Assembly: GCF_014202975.1 (NCBI RefSeq)
Contig: NZ_JACHHZ010000005.1
Coordinates: 1-64,000, forward strand
Length of the DNA stretch: 64,000 nucleotides
Source: Povalibacter uvarum
GTDB taxonomy: Bacteria > Pseudomonadota > Gammaproteobacteria > Steroidobacterales > Steroidobacteraceae
Reading direction: 5' to 3'
In this document: positions 1 through 7,895 of the stretch, one piece after another
Numbering within the stretch: position 1 is the stretch's first letter
Layout of the letters: each line of letters begins with the position of its first letter
The notes under the pieces: model-generated
What the model saw: only the letters and a program-made list of their open reading frames with translations
Told to the model about the DNA's origin: nothing
Database searches by the model: none
Translations under genes and position numbers: made by a program

Positions 1-69
1 AAGGCCACGACAAACCTTAGGCTTCGAGACTCCAGCAGATACACTGGCTCGCAGTGTTGCATCGACCGT

Positions 70-98
70 TTGACTCCGGTAAAGCCGGACCCACAAGT
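70..98. repeat. REP-like hairpin, family B
   Basis: A small hairpin (TCCGG / CCGGA around a short loop) followed by GACCCACAAG, just downstream of the stop of the minus-strand kinase. The same stem and tail recur near 27.75 kb, 61.27-61.39 kb and 62.52 kb. The first 123 bases hold nothing else I can name. Confidence 0.6.
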
Positions 99-123
99 AG
101 AATCCGCACCCCTGCTCCGCTCT

Positions 124-2754
124 CTAGTCTCGCTCACCGCTTCCCAGCTTCTCCCTCGTCTGCCTCGCCAGCGCCGCTCCCTCTCCCTGCGTCGTGACCA
201 GCGCCTGATAGTTCTCGCGCAGCAATGGCATCCCCTCGTCCCTTCGTCCTTCCGCAATGAGCGCATGACCCAGCACAGTCTTCGCCACCACGATGGGTGC
301 GCTGTCGGGCTGCAGTGATTTCTCAGCCATCGCGATGGCGCGGCGAAGCGTTTGCTCAGCGTCTGAAGGGTTGCCCTGACCCAGTTGAGCGCGGCCCAGC
401 GCCGCCAGAGCGGATGCCACGTAGGGGTGATCGGCAGGCAGTGCTTCTCGATAGATCTCCAATGCTGCTCGAATGTCCTGTTCGGCTGCCTTCGCGTTAC
501 CGCGGTCCAGTCGCACGTTCGCGAGACTGACGAGATCGTGGCCGACGAACGGATGTGTGGCGCCTCGCGCGAGGCGGTCATTCGCCAGCACATCCGCCAG
601 CACTTGTTCCGCTCGCTCGAGATCGCCGGTCCGACGCAGGTAGCGGCCGTAGTTCGCCATCGCATCGAGCGTGTTGGGATGGGTGGGGCCGAGAATCCGG
701 CGCAGCATCTGCGTCGATTCCGCGTACATGGGCTCGGCCTCGGGCAGCTTTCCCTGCATCTGCAGCGCGACCGCGATGTCGTGAACGTGCATGGCCACCT
801 GCGGATGATCCTGGCCGAGGGCCTGGCGATCGATGTCGAGCGCGGCGCGGTACAGGGTCTCGGCCTTCGCGAAGTCACCGCGATACGTGTAGAGACCGGC
901 CAGCTCATTCATTGCGGACGCGGCAGCAGTGGTGCGCTCCTGGCCGTGTCGGCGATACAGCGCCAGAGACTCGTTGAAGTAGCGTTCGGCCACATCGAGC
1001 GTGCCGCGACGCTGTGCGAGCTTTGCCTGTGCCAGCAGCGTCGGTGCGATCTCGATCGACTCCGGGCCTTCGAGCTTGCGCTGCATGTCGATCGCCGCGT
1101 TCAGGCGCTTGTCGCACTCGTCCAGCTTGCCCTGTTCGCAGAGGACATTGCCGAGCTCGACCAGTGCGTTCGCGACTTCGGCGTGTTCCGGGCCGTGAAT
1201 GGCGATGCGGGACGCGAGCGCCTCTTCCAGTAGTCCGACCGAATCCGGGTAGAGGCCGAGGCTGCTGTACACGCGGCCGATCGTGCCGAGCAGTGTCGCT
1301 CGTGTTTCCGGCTGATCGGTGAGGCCGACATTGACCCGCCGGGCGCCGATATCGAGCAGCTCACGGGCGGTAACCTGGTTGCCACGGCTGCGCGACGGAT
1401 CGGAGAGCTCGAACAACTCCACGAGGAACGACGACACCTGTTCGGCGCGGGCGCGCTCGGCGGCGACGACGTCACGTTCTCGGGCTATGTGCCGCGCCTG
1501 GATATAAGTGATCGTGGCGAAAATGATCAGCGTGACGATCGCCGCGGCGGACAGGGAAACAGCGACCGTATGCCGCGCCACGAACTTCCGGGTGCGGTAG
1601 ATCCAGCGATCGCTCGTGGCGATGACCGGTTCGCCGTCCAGATGGCGCTGCAGGTCGGCGGACAGCTGTTCCGCCGAGTTGTAGCGGCGCGAAGGGTTCT
1701 TGCGCATCGCCATCATGACGATGTTGTCGAGGTCGCCCCGCAATTCCTTGCGCAACCGGGTCGGCGTCGTCGACCGCGTGGCGACGATGCTCGCCAGGGT
1801 CTGCTGCGACTCGGAGGCGGTGCGATCCACCATCGCGCTGGGCAGCGCGGCCTCCTGTTCGCAGATGATGCGTTCCATGTCGGTCAGGCGGCTGCCGACC
1901 AGGTGGAACGGCTTGCGGCCGCAAAGCAGCTCGTAAAGGAGCACACCGAGCACGTACACATCGCTCGCGGTCGTGATCGTGTCGCCGCGCACCTGCTCCG
2001 GGCTGGCATGCGCCGGCGTCATGACCCGATAGTCGATGTGGGTCATCGCGAGCGTGTGCGCCGAGTGCCGGGTATCGAGAAGCTTGGCGATCCCGAAGTC
2101 CAGCAGTTTCACCTCGCCCGATGCGGTGATCAGAATGTTGTTCGGCTTCAGGTCGCGGTGAACGATCAGGTTCTGGTGGGCGTAGTGCACGGCCGAACAG
2201 ACTGTTCGCACCAGCGCGATCCGCTCGGCGAGGGTGAGGCGGCGCCGGTCGCAGTACGCGTCGATCGGCTCCCCGTCGATGTATTCCATGACGAGGTAGG
2301 GCGTACCGTCCGGCGCGCGCCCCCCGTCGAGCAGCCGGGCTATGTTCGGGTGCTGCAGCCTTGCCAGGATCTGGCGCTCGGTGCGCAGCCGGCCCTGGAC
2401 CTGCGGGGTGAACGCGCCCGCCCGGACGAGCTTGATGGCGACGACCTGGTTGTATTCCTCGTCCGCCCGCTCGGCCAGGTAGACATCGCCCATGCCGCCG
2501 GAGCCCAGCTTGCGCACGATCCGGTACGGGCCGAGACGCTGACCTTCGACAGGTTCGACCGCGACACCGGCGGTCTCCTCGGCTTCGATGTCGTGCCAGT
2601 CCGCGGAGCCCTCGTCCTGGAGCACCATCATCACTCGCGACAGCAAGGTCTCGTCGGCACCGCATGCCTTGCGCACGAAATCGGCGCGTTCGCGCGGCCC
2701 GAGTGCCTGCGCCTGCAGCACGATGCTTTCGAATTTCGGGTCGTTCTCGTTCAT
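124..2754 (-). CDS. Membrane Ser/Thr protein kinase with C-terminal TPR repeats
   Basis: Predicted PknB-type Ser/Thr kinase, 876 residues. Residues 1-70 form an acidic leader of the kind common in these proteins. The kinase domain starts about residue 75 with the glycine loop GSGGMG (84-89), lysine in VAIK (K108), catalytic HRDLKPNN (D201) and DFG (219-221), so it should be active. One membrane helix lies about residues 396-418. The rest, to about 870, is a series of TPR repeats, probably on the far side of the membrane, for protein contacts. Start is the ATG at 2754. It stands alone; its target is unknown. This architecture is frequent in Xanthomonadales-like gammaproteobacteria, often beside ECF sigma genes, but none is adjacent here. 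Confidence 0.9.
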   Translation of the reverse strand: MNENDPKFESIVLQAQALGPRERADFVRKACGADETLLSRVMMVLQDEGSADWHDIEAEETAGVAVEPVEGQRLGPYRIVRKLGSGGMGDVYLAERADEEYNQVVAIKLVRAGAFTPQVQGRLRTERQILARLQHPNIARLLDGGRAPDGTPYLVMEYIDGEPIDAYCDRRRLTLAERIALVRTVCSAVHYAHQNLIVHRDLKPNNILITASGEVKLLDFGIAKLLDTRHSAHTLAMTHIDYRVMTPAHASPEQVRGDTITTASDVYVLGVLLYELLCGRKPFHLVGSRLTDMERIICEQEAALPSAMVDRTASESQQTLASIVATRSTTPTRLRKELRGDLDNIVMMAMRKNPSRRYNSAEQLSADLQRHLDGEPVIATSDRWIYRTRKFVARHTVAVSLSAAAIVTLIIFATITYIQARHIARERDVVAAERARAEQVSSFLVELFELSDPSRSRGNQVTARELLDIGARRVNVGLTDQPETRATLLGTIGRVYSSLGLYPDSVGLLEEALASRIAIHGPEHAEVANALVELGNVLCEQGKLDECDKRLNAAIDMQRKLEGPESIEIAPTLLAQAKLAQRRGTLDVAERYFNESLALYRRHGQERTTAAASAMNELAGLYTYRGDFAKAETLYRAALDIDRQALGQDHPQVAMHVHDIAVALQMQGKLPEAEPMYAESTQMLRRILGPTHPNTLDAMANYGRYLRRTGDLERAEQVLADVLANDRLARGATHPFVGHDLVSLANVRLDRGNAKAAEQDIRAALEIYREALPADHPYVASALAALGRAQLGQGNPSDAEQTLRRAIAMAEKSLQPDSAPIVVAKTVLGHALIAEGRRDEGMPLLRENYQALVTTQGEGAALARQTREKLGSGERD

Positions 2755-2910
2755 TCAAGTTTCGTGTGCGAGCCGACCCGCTTCGATCGGCGCGATGACG
2801 CCGCACGCATCATGCACCAGCGGCTTGCGGGCGTGTAATATCGAAAGCGCGGATAACGCCGCAAATTGTGCAACATGGATCGGAATCGGGGACTGACCCG
2901 GAGGTGACTC

Positions 2911-3216
2911 ATGGCGACGAAGAAGAAGGCGGGCAAGAAGAAGGCCGCCAAGAAGAAGGGCAAGAAGAAGGTCAAGGCGAGCATCGTTCGCACGCCGCAG
3001 AAGAAGGCCAAGACCAAGAAGAAGGCGAAGGTAAAAGCGAAGGCAAAGCCCAAGGCCGCTGCGAAGGTCGTAAAGGCGAAGCCCCGCAAGAAGGCGGCGA
3101 GAAGGAAAGCAGCTCCGGTCGCGGTAGCGGCGCCGGCTCCAGCCCCCGCGCCGGAAGCGCCTCCGGCCGAAGACTCGGTGGGAACGCTCGCCAGCATCGT
3201 TCGCATTCCAGAGTGA
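2911..3216 (+). CDS. Histone H1-like lysine/alanine-rich DNA-binding protein
   Basis: A 101-residue protein, almost entirely Lys and Ala in its first 70 residues (runs such as KKKAGKKKAAKKKGKKK), then a Pro/Ala-rich linker and a short ordered tail ending SIVRIPE. The phrase SIVR occurs twice, about residue 25 and at the end. It resembles bacterial H1-like/AlgP-type proteins that bind and compact DNA nonspecifically. GGAGGTG sits just ahead of the ATG, a very strong ribosome binding site that suggests high expression. A hairpin follows the stop. The composition is clear; the role is inferred. Confidence 0.8.
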   Translation: MATKKKAGKKKAAKKKGKKKVKASIVRTPQKKAKTKKKAKVKAKAKPKAAAKVVKAKPRKKAARRKAAPVAVAAPAPAPAPEAPPAEDSVGTLASIVRIPE

Positions 3217-3226
3217 TCGGGATACG

Positions 3227-3255
3227 GGGCGCCATGTCCGCCGTGGCTGGCGCCC
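3227..3255 (+). terminator. Probable terminator after the histone-like gene
   Basis: GGGCGCCA and TGGCGCCC form an 8-bp perfect stem with a 13-base loop, followed by the pyrimidine-rich TTCCTTTCGTTT. The T tract is imperfect, so termination may be partial. Confidence 0.5.
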
Positions 3256-3270
3256 TTCCTTTCGTTTCCG

Positions 3271-4146
3271 ATGAGCTACACCGCCCGACGCATTGCGCAA
3301 CCCGACACCCTCCGGTTGCGCGGGCTCGATTTCCAGCTCTATCGCTGGCCGGGCGAAGATCCGGATCCGATCGTCCTCCTGCATGGCTGGGGCGACAGCG
3401 CGGAGACGTGGCAGTTCGTTGTCGATGAGCTGTCGCCACGCCGCACGCTGATCGCTTTCGATGCGCGAGGCTTCGGCCGCACCCAATGGCCGGATGACGG
3501 CTATTGGTTTCCTGACTACCTCGCCGATCTCGAGGCGATCCTGAACATCGTCGCTCCCGGCCGTCCGATCGACCTGGTCGGTCACAGCATGGGTGGCAAC
3601 GTCGCGATGATCTACGCCGGCGTGCGGCCGGACCGGATTCGCCGGTTGATCAACCTCGAGGGCGTCGGACTGACGCCGACGAGCGCCGATCAGGCGCCGG
3701 CGCGTTATCGGCAGTGGCTCGATGAAGTTGCCGACGGCAGCCGATTCGCAACGTATGACACTTTCGAACAGTTCGAGTCGGTACTGGCGCGGCGCAATCC
3801 GCGTACCTCGCCGGATCACATCGCCTTCATCGCCCGATCGTGGGCGCGCACCCGGGACGACGGCCGGATTGAACTTCGATCGGATCCGCGGCACAAACGA
3901 ATCAATCCCGTGCTGTATCAGCGCGACCAGGCCGAAGCCTGCTGGAACGCGATCGCCGCGCCCACGCTGCTGGTCATGGGAGCGAAGTCGGAATTTGCAG
4001 AGCGTCTGAAGCCGCAGATCGCTGAAGAGAAAATCGGCGCATTGCTACGCCATGTCAGGCTCGCAACGATCGAAGAGGCCGGGCACATGATGCATCACGA
4101 GCGGCCGGCGGCCGTGGCGGAACTGATCGAGACGTTTTTTCGTTGA
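3271..4146 (+). CDS. Alpha/beta-fold hydrolase
   Basis: A 291-residue soluble alpha/beta hydrolase. LHGWGDS (about 37-43) is the oxyanion-hole HG motif; GHSMGGN (about 107-113) is the nucleophile elbow with the catalytic Ser; EEAGHMMHHE near the C terminus holds the catalytic His; an acid in the MGAKSEF segment may complete the triad. It lacks a signal peptide, so it should be cytoplasmic. The substrate cannot be read from the sequence. It starts at the ATG at 3271, right after the terminator-like hairpin, and is followed by the small membrane protein gene. Confidence 0.85.
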   Translation: MSYTARRIAQPDTLRLRGLDFQLYRWPGEDPDPIVLLHGWGDSAETWQFVVDELSPRRTLIAFDARGFGRTQWPDDGYWFPDYLADLEAILNIVAPGRPIDLVGHSMGGNVAMIYAGVRPDRIRRLINLEGVGLTPTSADQAPARYRQWLDEVADGSRFATYDTFEQFESVLARRNPRTSPDHIAFIARSWARTRDDGRIELRSDPRHKRINPVLYQRDQAEACWNAIAAPTLLVMGAKSEFAERLKPQIAEEKIGALLRHVRLATIEEAGHMMHHERPAAVAELIETFFR

Positions 4147-4192
4147 GGGAAGACCTGTCGTAAGTTGACGAGCGTCATTGCGGGTCGAAATC

Positions 4193-4459
4193 GTGACGAC
4201 ATTCCTGCGCATTACCTACAAGTGGGCGCGACGTTGCGCCATCGCACTGGTGGGCGGGACTGTGGTCCTGATCGGGATCCTGATGATCGTCTTCCCAGGG
4301 CCCGCGATCGTGGTCATTCCCGCCGGCCTCGCCATCCTCAGTCTCGAATTCGCGTGGGCGAAGGACTGGTTGCGTCGCGTCAAGGCGGGCGGCAACTACA
4401 TGATGAACTCGGCGGCGGGGTATTGGTCGCGCAGGAAGAAGACGGACCGCGACGTCTGA
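4193..4459 (+). CDS. Small PGPGW-family membrane protein
   Basis: An 88-residue inner-membrane protein. One long hydrophobic stretch contains the family signature region IVFPGPAIVVIPAGLAIL, then LEFAWAKDWL and a basic cytoplasmic tail. PGPGW proteins are short membrane proteins of unknown function. The start is uncertain: a TTG at 4178 would add five residues; the GTG at 4193 is preferred because it leaves a compact leader. It lies 46 bp after the hydrolase gene and may be co-transcribed with it. Confidence 0.75.
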   Translation: MTTFLRITYKWARRCAIALVGGTVVLIGILMIVFPGPAIVVIPAGLAILSLEFAWAKDWLRRVKAGGNYMMNSAAGYWSRRKKTDRDV

Positions 4460-4488
4460 CGCCCTGTCAGACAGCGATTTCCCGCCTC

Positions 4489-4562
4489 GTCACTCCCGCG
4501 AAAGCGGGAGTCCATGCCCTTCACGACCTGGAGATGGATTCCCGCTTTCGCGGGAATGACGA
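4489..4562. repeat. REP-like pair, family A
   Basis: Two hairpins in opposite polarity, CTCCCGCGAAAGCGGGAG and ATTCCCGCTTTCGCGGGAAT, each ending in the GTCAC or AATGAC edge common to this family. They sit between convergent genes and may act as a transcription stop. Related copies lie at 27.7, 32.3, 42.3, 61.4 and 62.6 kb. Confidence 0.75.
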
Positions 4563-4599
4563 GCGCTGCGGATCGAGCGCTGCGGATGACGACAACGGC

Positions 4600-5997
4600 T
4601 CACAACCAGTACGACAGCAAACTGCTCGCCGCCTCCTTGATCTTGTCCGACAGCGGCCGCTCGCGCCATTTCTCCAGATCGAGTTCGCGCGTGTCTTTCA
4701 GATCGCGTTCGAAAACAGCCTCGAGGCGCTGCGCGAACCCGCTCCCCACGACCACGGCGTTCACTTCGTTGTTGTGCAGAAAGCTGCGCATGTCCAGGTT
4801 GGCTGATCCGACCATCGAGAGTGCACTGTCGATCACCGCGGTCTTCGCGTGCAGCAGCGCGTATCGCTGTTCGTAGATGCGCACGCCGCCTTCGAGCAGC
4901 TCCTCGAAGGTGCTGCGTGACGCGTGGAGGATCAGGCCGGAGTCGGTGAAGCTCGGGACGATGAGTCTCACGTCGACGCCGCGTTTCGCTGCGGCGATCA
5001 GTGCCTGACGGAATTCCTTGTTCGGCGCGAAGTAGGCGTTCGTCAGCCAGAGGCGCTGCGTCGAGTGTTCGACCACCGCCAGGTAGGTTGCATAGATGCG
5101 GGTTTCCGTCTTGTCGTCCGCATCGGTGGCGACGGCGGCAACGAGCTCGCCGCCGGCAGGTTCCGGAGCAGGGAAATACAGGGGATTCGCGTTGTCGATC
5201 TTGCCGCCCGCGCGCGTCCACGTTGCGAGGAACAATGCCTGGAACTGCGTCGCGACCGGTCCTGCCATCTCGACGTGCGTGTCGCGCCAGGCCTCGTCGC
5301 GGCCGGTTTCGGGGCCGGGTCGAGTCGTCGACGAGCTTTCATACGTGCTGCTGATGTTGATGCCGCCGGTGAAGGCGATCCGCCCATCGACGACGACGAT
5401 CTTGCGGTGATCGCGGTTGTTGATCTTCCAGGGCAGCGGCGTGCGAACGGGATCGAGCGGGCGGAACTCGCGTACTTCGACGCCTGCTTCGCGCATGCGA
5501 TCGAAGAACGCCCCCGGCGTGGTCACGCTGCCGATCGCGTCGTAGATCACGCGCACTTCGAGGCCCGCACGCCGACGCGCGATCAACAGGTCGCTGAATT
5601 CGTGACCGACTTCGTCGTCCGCGAAAATGTACGTTTCGACGTGGACATGATGCTTGGCGGATTCGATGGACTTGCGGATCGCGGCGAGTGTCTGCGGACC
5701 GTCGATCAGCAGTGAGACCCGGTTGCCCGCGACCAGCGGCGCGTCCGCTTGCGCGCGAAAGGCGTCGATCAGTTCGCGGACGTGCTCATCGTCCTGTGCG
5801 GGCGCGAGACGTCTATCGACGAGTTGCTCGGCTTTCGCTTCGCTGAGCGCACCGCTCGCGGTCACGATGGCGGGCGCCACCGTTTCGCCCGGTACGACCG
5901 GGCGCGCCTTGGGTGTCGCGCAGCCGGTGCAAAGCAGCGCGACGATCAGCGTCGCGAATCGAAAGGGAATCCTGGAAGGAGAGAACACGTCGCGCAT
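4600..5997 (-). CDS. Phospholipase D-family lipoprotein (cardiolipin synthase-like)
   Basis: A 465-residue protein with two PLD catalytic motifs: HRKIVVVDG followed by TGGIN in the first half, and HAKTAVIDS followed by GSANLD in the second. This is the arrangement of ClsC-like cardiolipin synthases and other phosphatidyltransferases. The N terminus (LIVALLCTGC) is a lipoprotein signal with Cys at about residue 26, so it should be membrane-anchored outside the cytoplasm. The ATG at 5997 is preferred over an upstream TTG at 6039. Headgroup exchange on phospholipids is the likely activity; the exact substrate is inferred. Confidence 0.85.
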   Translation of the reverse strand: MRDVFSPSRIPFRFATLIVALLCTGCATPKARPVVPGETVAPAIVTASGALSEAKAEQLVDRRLAPAQDDEHVRELIDAFRAQADAPLVAGNRVSLLIDGPQTLAAIRKSIESAKHHVHVETYIFADDEVGHEFSDLLIARRRAGLEVRVIYDAIGSVTTPGAFFDRMREAGVEVREFRPLDPVRTPLPWKINNRDHRKIVVVDGRIAFTGGINISSTYESSSTTRPGPETGRDEAWRDTHVEMAGPVATQFQALFLATWTRAGGKIDNANPLYFPAPEPAGGELVAAVATDADDKTETRIYATYLAVVEHSTQRLWLTNAYFAPNKEFRQALIAAAKRGVDVRLIVPSFTDSGLILHASRSTFEELLEGGVRIYEQRYALLHAKTAVIDSALSMVGSANLDMRSFLHNNEVNAVVVGSGFAQRLEAVFERDLKDTRELDLEKWRERPLSDKIKEAASSLLSYWL

Positions 5998-6058
5998 GGG
6001 AAGGCGTTCTCGTGGCGACGTGTTCTGCCCGTACTGCAAGACAGCGTGAGAGTAGGGA

Positions 6059-6283
6059 CTAATCCTTCTTCAGCTCGTCGGCGGCGTCCTTTGCACCTTC
6101 GCGAACGTCATCGACGGCATCGTCGAGCTTGTTCGAGGTCGATTCCTGGCCGTTCTTCATCGTGTCGATCGCCTCGTCGATTTCTTCACCGGCCTGTTCG
6201 ACGGGCCCTTTGTTGTCGCACGCCGCGAGGCCGAGCATCGTTGTGCAGGCAAAGGCGGCGAGAAGTAGGGATCTGCTGCTCAT
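6059..6283 (-). CDS. Small stress-type lipoprotein
   Basis: A 74-residue protein: signal peptide ending in the lipobox LAAC (about residues 19-22), then a short, highly charged helical region rich in Asp, Glu and Lys. It resembles small entericidin- or YgdI-like envelope lipoproteins only in style; I do not recognise a specific family. The start is fixed by GGAGG six bases before the ATG. A perfect EcfG-type promoter lies upstream at 6394-6369 on the minus strand, so it is probably induced by the general stress response encoded next door. Confidence 0.8.
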   Translation of the reverse strand: MSSRSLLLAAFACTTMLGLAACDNKGPVEQAGEEIDEAIDTMKNGQESTSNKLDDAVDDVREGAKDAADELKKD

Positions 6284-6368
6284 GAATATCCTCCGCTGAG
6301 GGGCTGTGAACTCGGTTGTGAACTCAATAGAGCTCAACGGACAGATTGCTGAGCTCACCCGTCGGCGA

Positions 6369-6394
6369 AACGTCCACGCGCTTACCGAAGTTCC
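6369..6394 (-). promoter_or_regulatory. EcfG-type promoter for the small lipoprotein gene
   Basis: On the minus strand, GGAAC (6394-6390), 17 bases, then CGTT (6372-6369). This exactly matches the general-stress sigma consensus GGAAC-N16/17-CGTT. It is 86 bases from the ATG at 6283, in the right orientation. Confidence 0.75.
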
Positions 6395-6467
6395 GGCGCG
6401 ATGCATCGCTGTCGGTGATCTTCAGATCGCTGCTCGAGTTTTCGTCGCTTGACGCCGACCCGGTGCT

Positions 6468-6492
6468 GGAACCAAGGCGATCTTCGGACGTT
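6468..6492 (+). promoter_or_regulatory. EcfG-type promoter for the DUF1328 gene
   Basis: GGAAC (6468-6472), 16 bases, CGTT (6489-6492): a perfect match to the general-stress sigma consensus, 45 bases ahead of the ATG at 6537. An imperfect minus-strand partner (GGAAC 6494-6490, GGTT 6473-6470) overlaps it. Confidence 0.75.
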
Positions 6493-6536
6493 CCGTCGCA
6501 GAGCGGTTCATTCGCAGTTCATTGCCGGAGGTTGTC

Positions 6537-6710
6537 ATGTTGTCGTGGGCACTTACGTTCTTCATCGTCGCGATCATCGCGGCCGTGCTGGGTTTCAGCA
6601 GCATTGCTGGCGCTGCAGCAGGCATAGCGAAGATCCTGTTCTTCATCTTCCTGGTGCTGACTCTGGTCGCACTGGTGGCGGGCGCGATGCGCGGAAGACC
6701 ACCGGTTTGA
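6537..6710 (+). CDS. DUF1328 (YtjA-like) small membrane protein
   Basis: A 57-residue, almost wholly hydrophobic protein with two membrane helices (about 3-23 and 29-49) separated by [11 protein letters not shown], ending AMRGRPPV. This is the pattern of DUF1328/YtjA, short inner-membrane proteins of unknown function often under stress control. GGAGG precedes the ATG at 6537, which decides the start over an upstream TTG. It has an EcfG-type promoter and is divergent from the small lipoprotein, so both are likely general-stress genes. Confidence 0.85.
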   Translation: MLSWALTFFIVAIIAAVLGFSSIAGAAAGIAKILFFIFLVLTLVALVAGAMRGRPPV

Positions 6711-6773
6711 CGAGAAGGCAGCTAGCTAGAAGTCAGCTAGCCGGCTAGCCATTAGCTGGTAGCCAGATGAAGA

Positions 6774-6802
6774 GAAGGGGCCGAATGGCCCCTTCTTTTT
6801 TT
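6774..6802 (+). terminator. Rho-independent terminator after DUF1328
   Basis: GAAGGGGCC, loop GAAT, GGCCCCTTC, then seven T residues: a 9-bp perfect stem with a U tract on the plus strand. Confidence 0.92.
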
Positions 6803-6830
6803 GCGTCCAGTGTTGACGCTGCGTCGGCGC

Positions 6831-6859
6831 AAAAAAGAGCGGGGCATTTGCCCCGCTCT
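6831..6859 (-). terminator. Rho-independent terminator after phyR
   Basis: Read on the minus strand: AGAGCGGGGC, short loop, GCCCCGCTCT, then a run of T. This is the end of the minus-strand phyR transcript, 45 bases past its stop. Confidence 0.92.
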
Positions 6860-6903
6860 TAGTTCTGAGCTAGTTGCTAGCCGGCTAGTGGCTAGCTGGC
6901 TTT

Positions 6904-7680
6904 CTACGCGAAGAGCAGCGCCTGGCTAATGGCGACTCTCACCGTCTCCGGCACGAACGGCTTCGTCACCAGGAACGTCGGTTCCGGTCGCTCACCCGTC
7001 AGCAGTCGTTCCGGGTAAGCGGTGATGAAGACGATCGGGACGTCGACTTCGCTCAGGATCTGGCGCACCGCGTCGATGCCGGAGCTGCCGTCGGCGAGTT
7101 TGATGTCGGCGAGGACGAGCTCAGGGCTCGTGCGGCGGGCTTCGCGCACTGCTTCATCGCGCGTCGTTGCTGTCGCGATCACCTTGTGACCCATCTCTCG
7201 CACGATGCTCTGCAGGTCGAGGGAAATGATCGGTTCGTCCTCGATGATGAGGACCTTCATGCTCGGCTGGCTCGAAATTTCTCGCACTGCCTGGCCGGTC
7301 ATGCTCTTCACGTCGTCTTCGGACACCCCGAGGATCTTCGCGGCGTCGCTCGTGCCGAAGCCTTCCATCGCTGTGAGCAGCAAAGCCTGGCGATGAGCGG
7401 GCGTGAGTTCTTTCAGCCGCTTCTCGACGTTATCGGCGGCGACGGGGCCGGACCCGGCGACAGGACGCAGGTCGAGATTCGTGGTGTCCCACAGGCGGTG
7501 GAACAGTCGATAGAGCGCAACGCGCGGCGAGGCATCGGCGCCGAGGACCGAGGTGTCAGCCACGATCGCTTCGAGGCACGCTCTCACATAGGCGTCCCCG
7601 CTTTGCTGGGTACCGGTGAGCGCCCGGGCATACCGGCGCAGGTAGGGTAGGTGCTCGGCAATCGCATGAGCTAGAGCCAT
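6904..7680 (-). CDS. phyR: PhyR general stress response regulator (anti-anti-sigma factor)
   Basis: A 258-residue protein with the diagnostic PhyR layout: an ECF-sigma-like domain (about 1-135) lacking DNA-binding use, then a receiver domain (141-258). Receiver landmarks: acidic pair E147/D148, phosphoacceptor D192 in ADIKLADG, the PERLLTGERPEP segment typical of PhyR, and K240 in TKPF. When phosphorylated, PhyR binds NepR and releases EcfG. The ATG at 7680 has a good GGAG site; an ATG at 7716 would add 12 residues. It diverges from nepR-ecfG. I find no EcfG consensus in its own upstream region. Confidence 0.93.
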   Translation of the reverse strand: MALAHAIAEHLPYLRRYARALTGTQQSGDAYVRACLEAIVADTSVLGADASPRVALYRLFHRLWDTTNLDLRPVAGSGPVAADNVEKRLKELTPAHRQALLLTAMEGFGTSDAAKILGVSEDDVKSMTGQAVREISSQPSMKVLIIEDEPIISLDLQSIVREMGHKVIATATTRDEAVREARRTSPELVLADIKLADGSSGIDAVRQILSEVDVPIVFITAYPERLLTGERPEPTFLVTKPFVPETVRVAISQALLFA

Positions 7681-7798
7681 GATTACTCCATCGTTCTTTG
7701 TCGCTGAGAAATGCATGTCACTTTACCGTGCGCATGCACCCGCGCCCCGCGGACGTGACGCTAGTATGTATGAGGGGTCGGGAATGTTCCCTGACCGT

Positions 7799-7824
7799 GG
7801 AACTTTTTCCTGGTCGCCGGCGTT
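7799..7824 (+). promoter_or_regulatory. EcfG-type autoregulatory promoter of nepR-ecfG
   Basis: GGAAC (7799-7803), 17 bases, CGTT (7821-7824): an exact general-stress promoter match, 72 bases ahead of the nepR start. It implies positive autoregulation by EcfG. Confidence 0.82.
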
Positions 7825-7895
7825 GACTGGCGATTCCCACAACTAAGTCAGTGCGTCGTCGGCCGTAAGCCGGCATTTCAGCAGCCATTCCATCC

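Larger units (their letters stand above)
6714..6905. repeat. Heptad-arm inverted element H1
   Basis: Arms at 6714-6768 and 6867-6905 are built from imperfect 7-8-bp units on the theme TAGCCGGC/CTAGC and are roughly inverted copies of each other. Between them lie two oppositely oriented terminators. The right arm includes the stop codon of phyR. Both outer edges are purine-rich (GAAGGC and, read inward, GAAAGCC). Confidence 0.65.

Noticed and set aside
1489-2838. 449-residue plus-strand frame over the kinase gene
   Set aside because: Shadow frame in GC-rich DNA; the minus frame encodes a complete kinase with all catalytic motifs.
3181-3205. GGAAC followed by CGTT near 3.2 kb
   Set aside because: The spacer is 12 bases rather than 16-17 and it lies inside the histone-like gene.
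7681-7798. EcfG promoter for phyR
   Set aside because: GTTCC occurs at 7786-7790, but no AACG stands 16 or 17 bases away on the required side.
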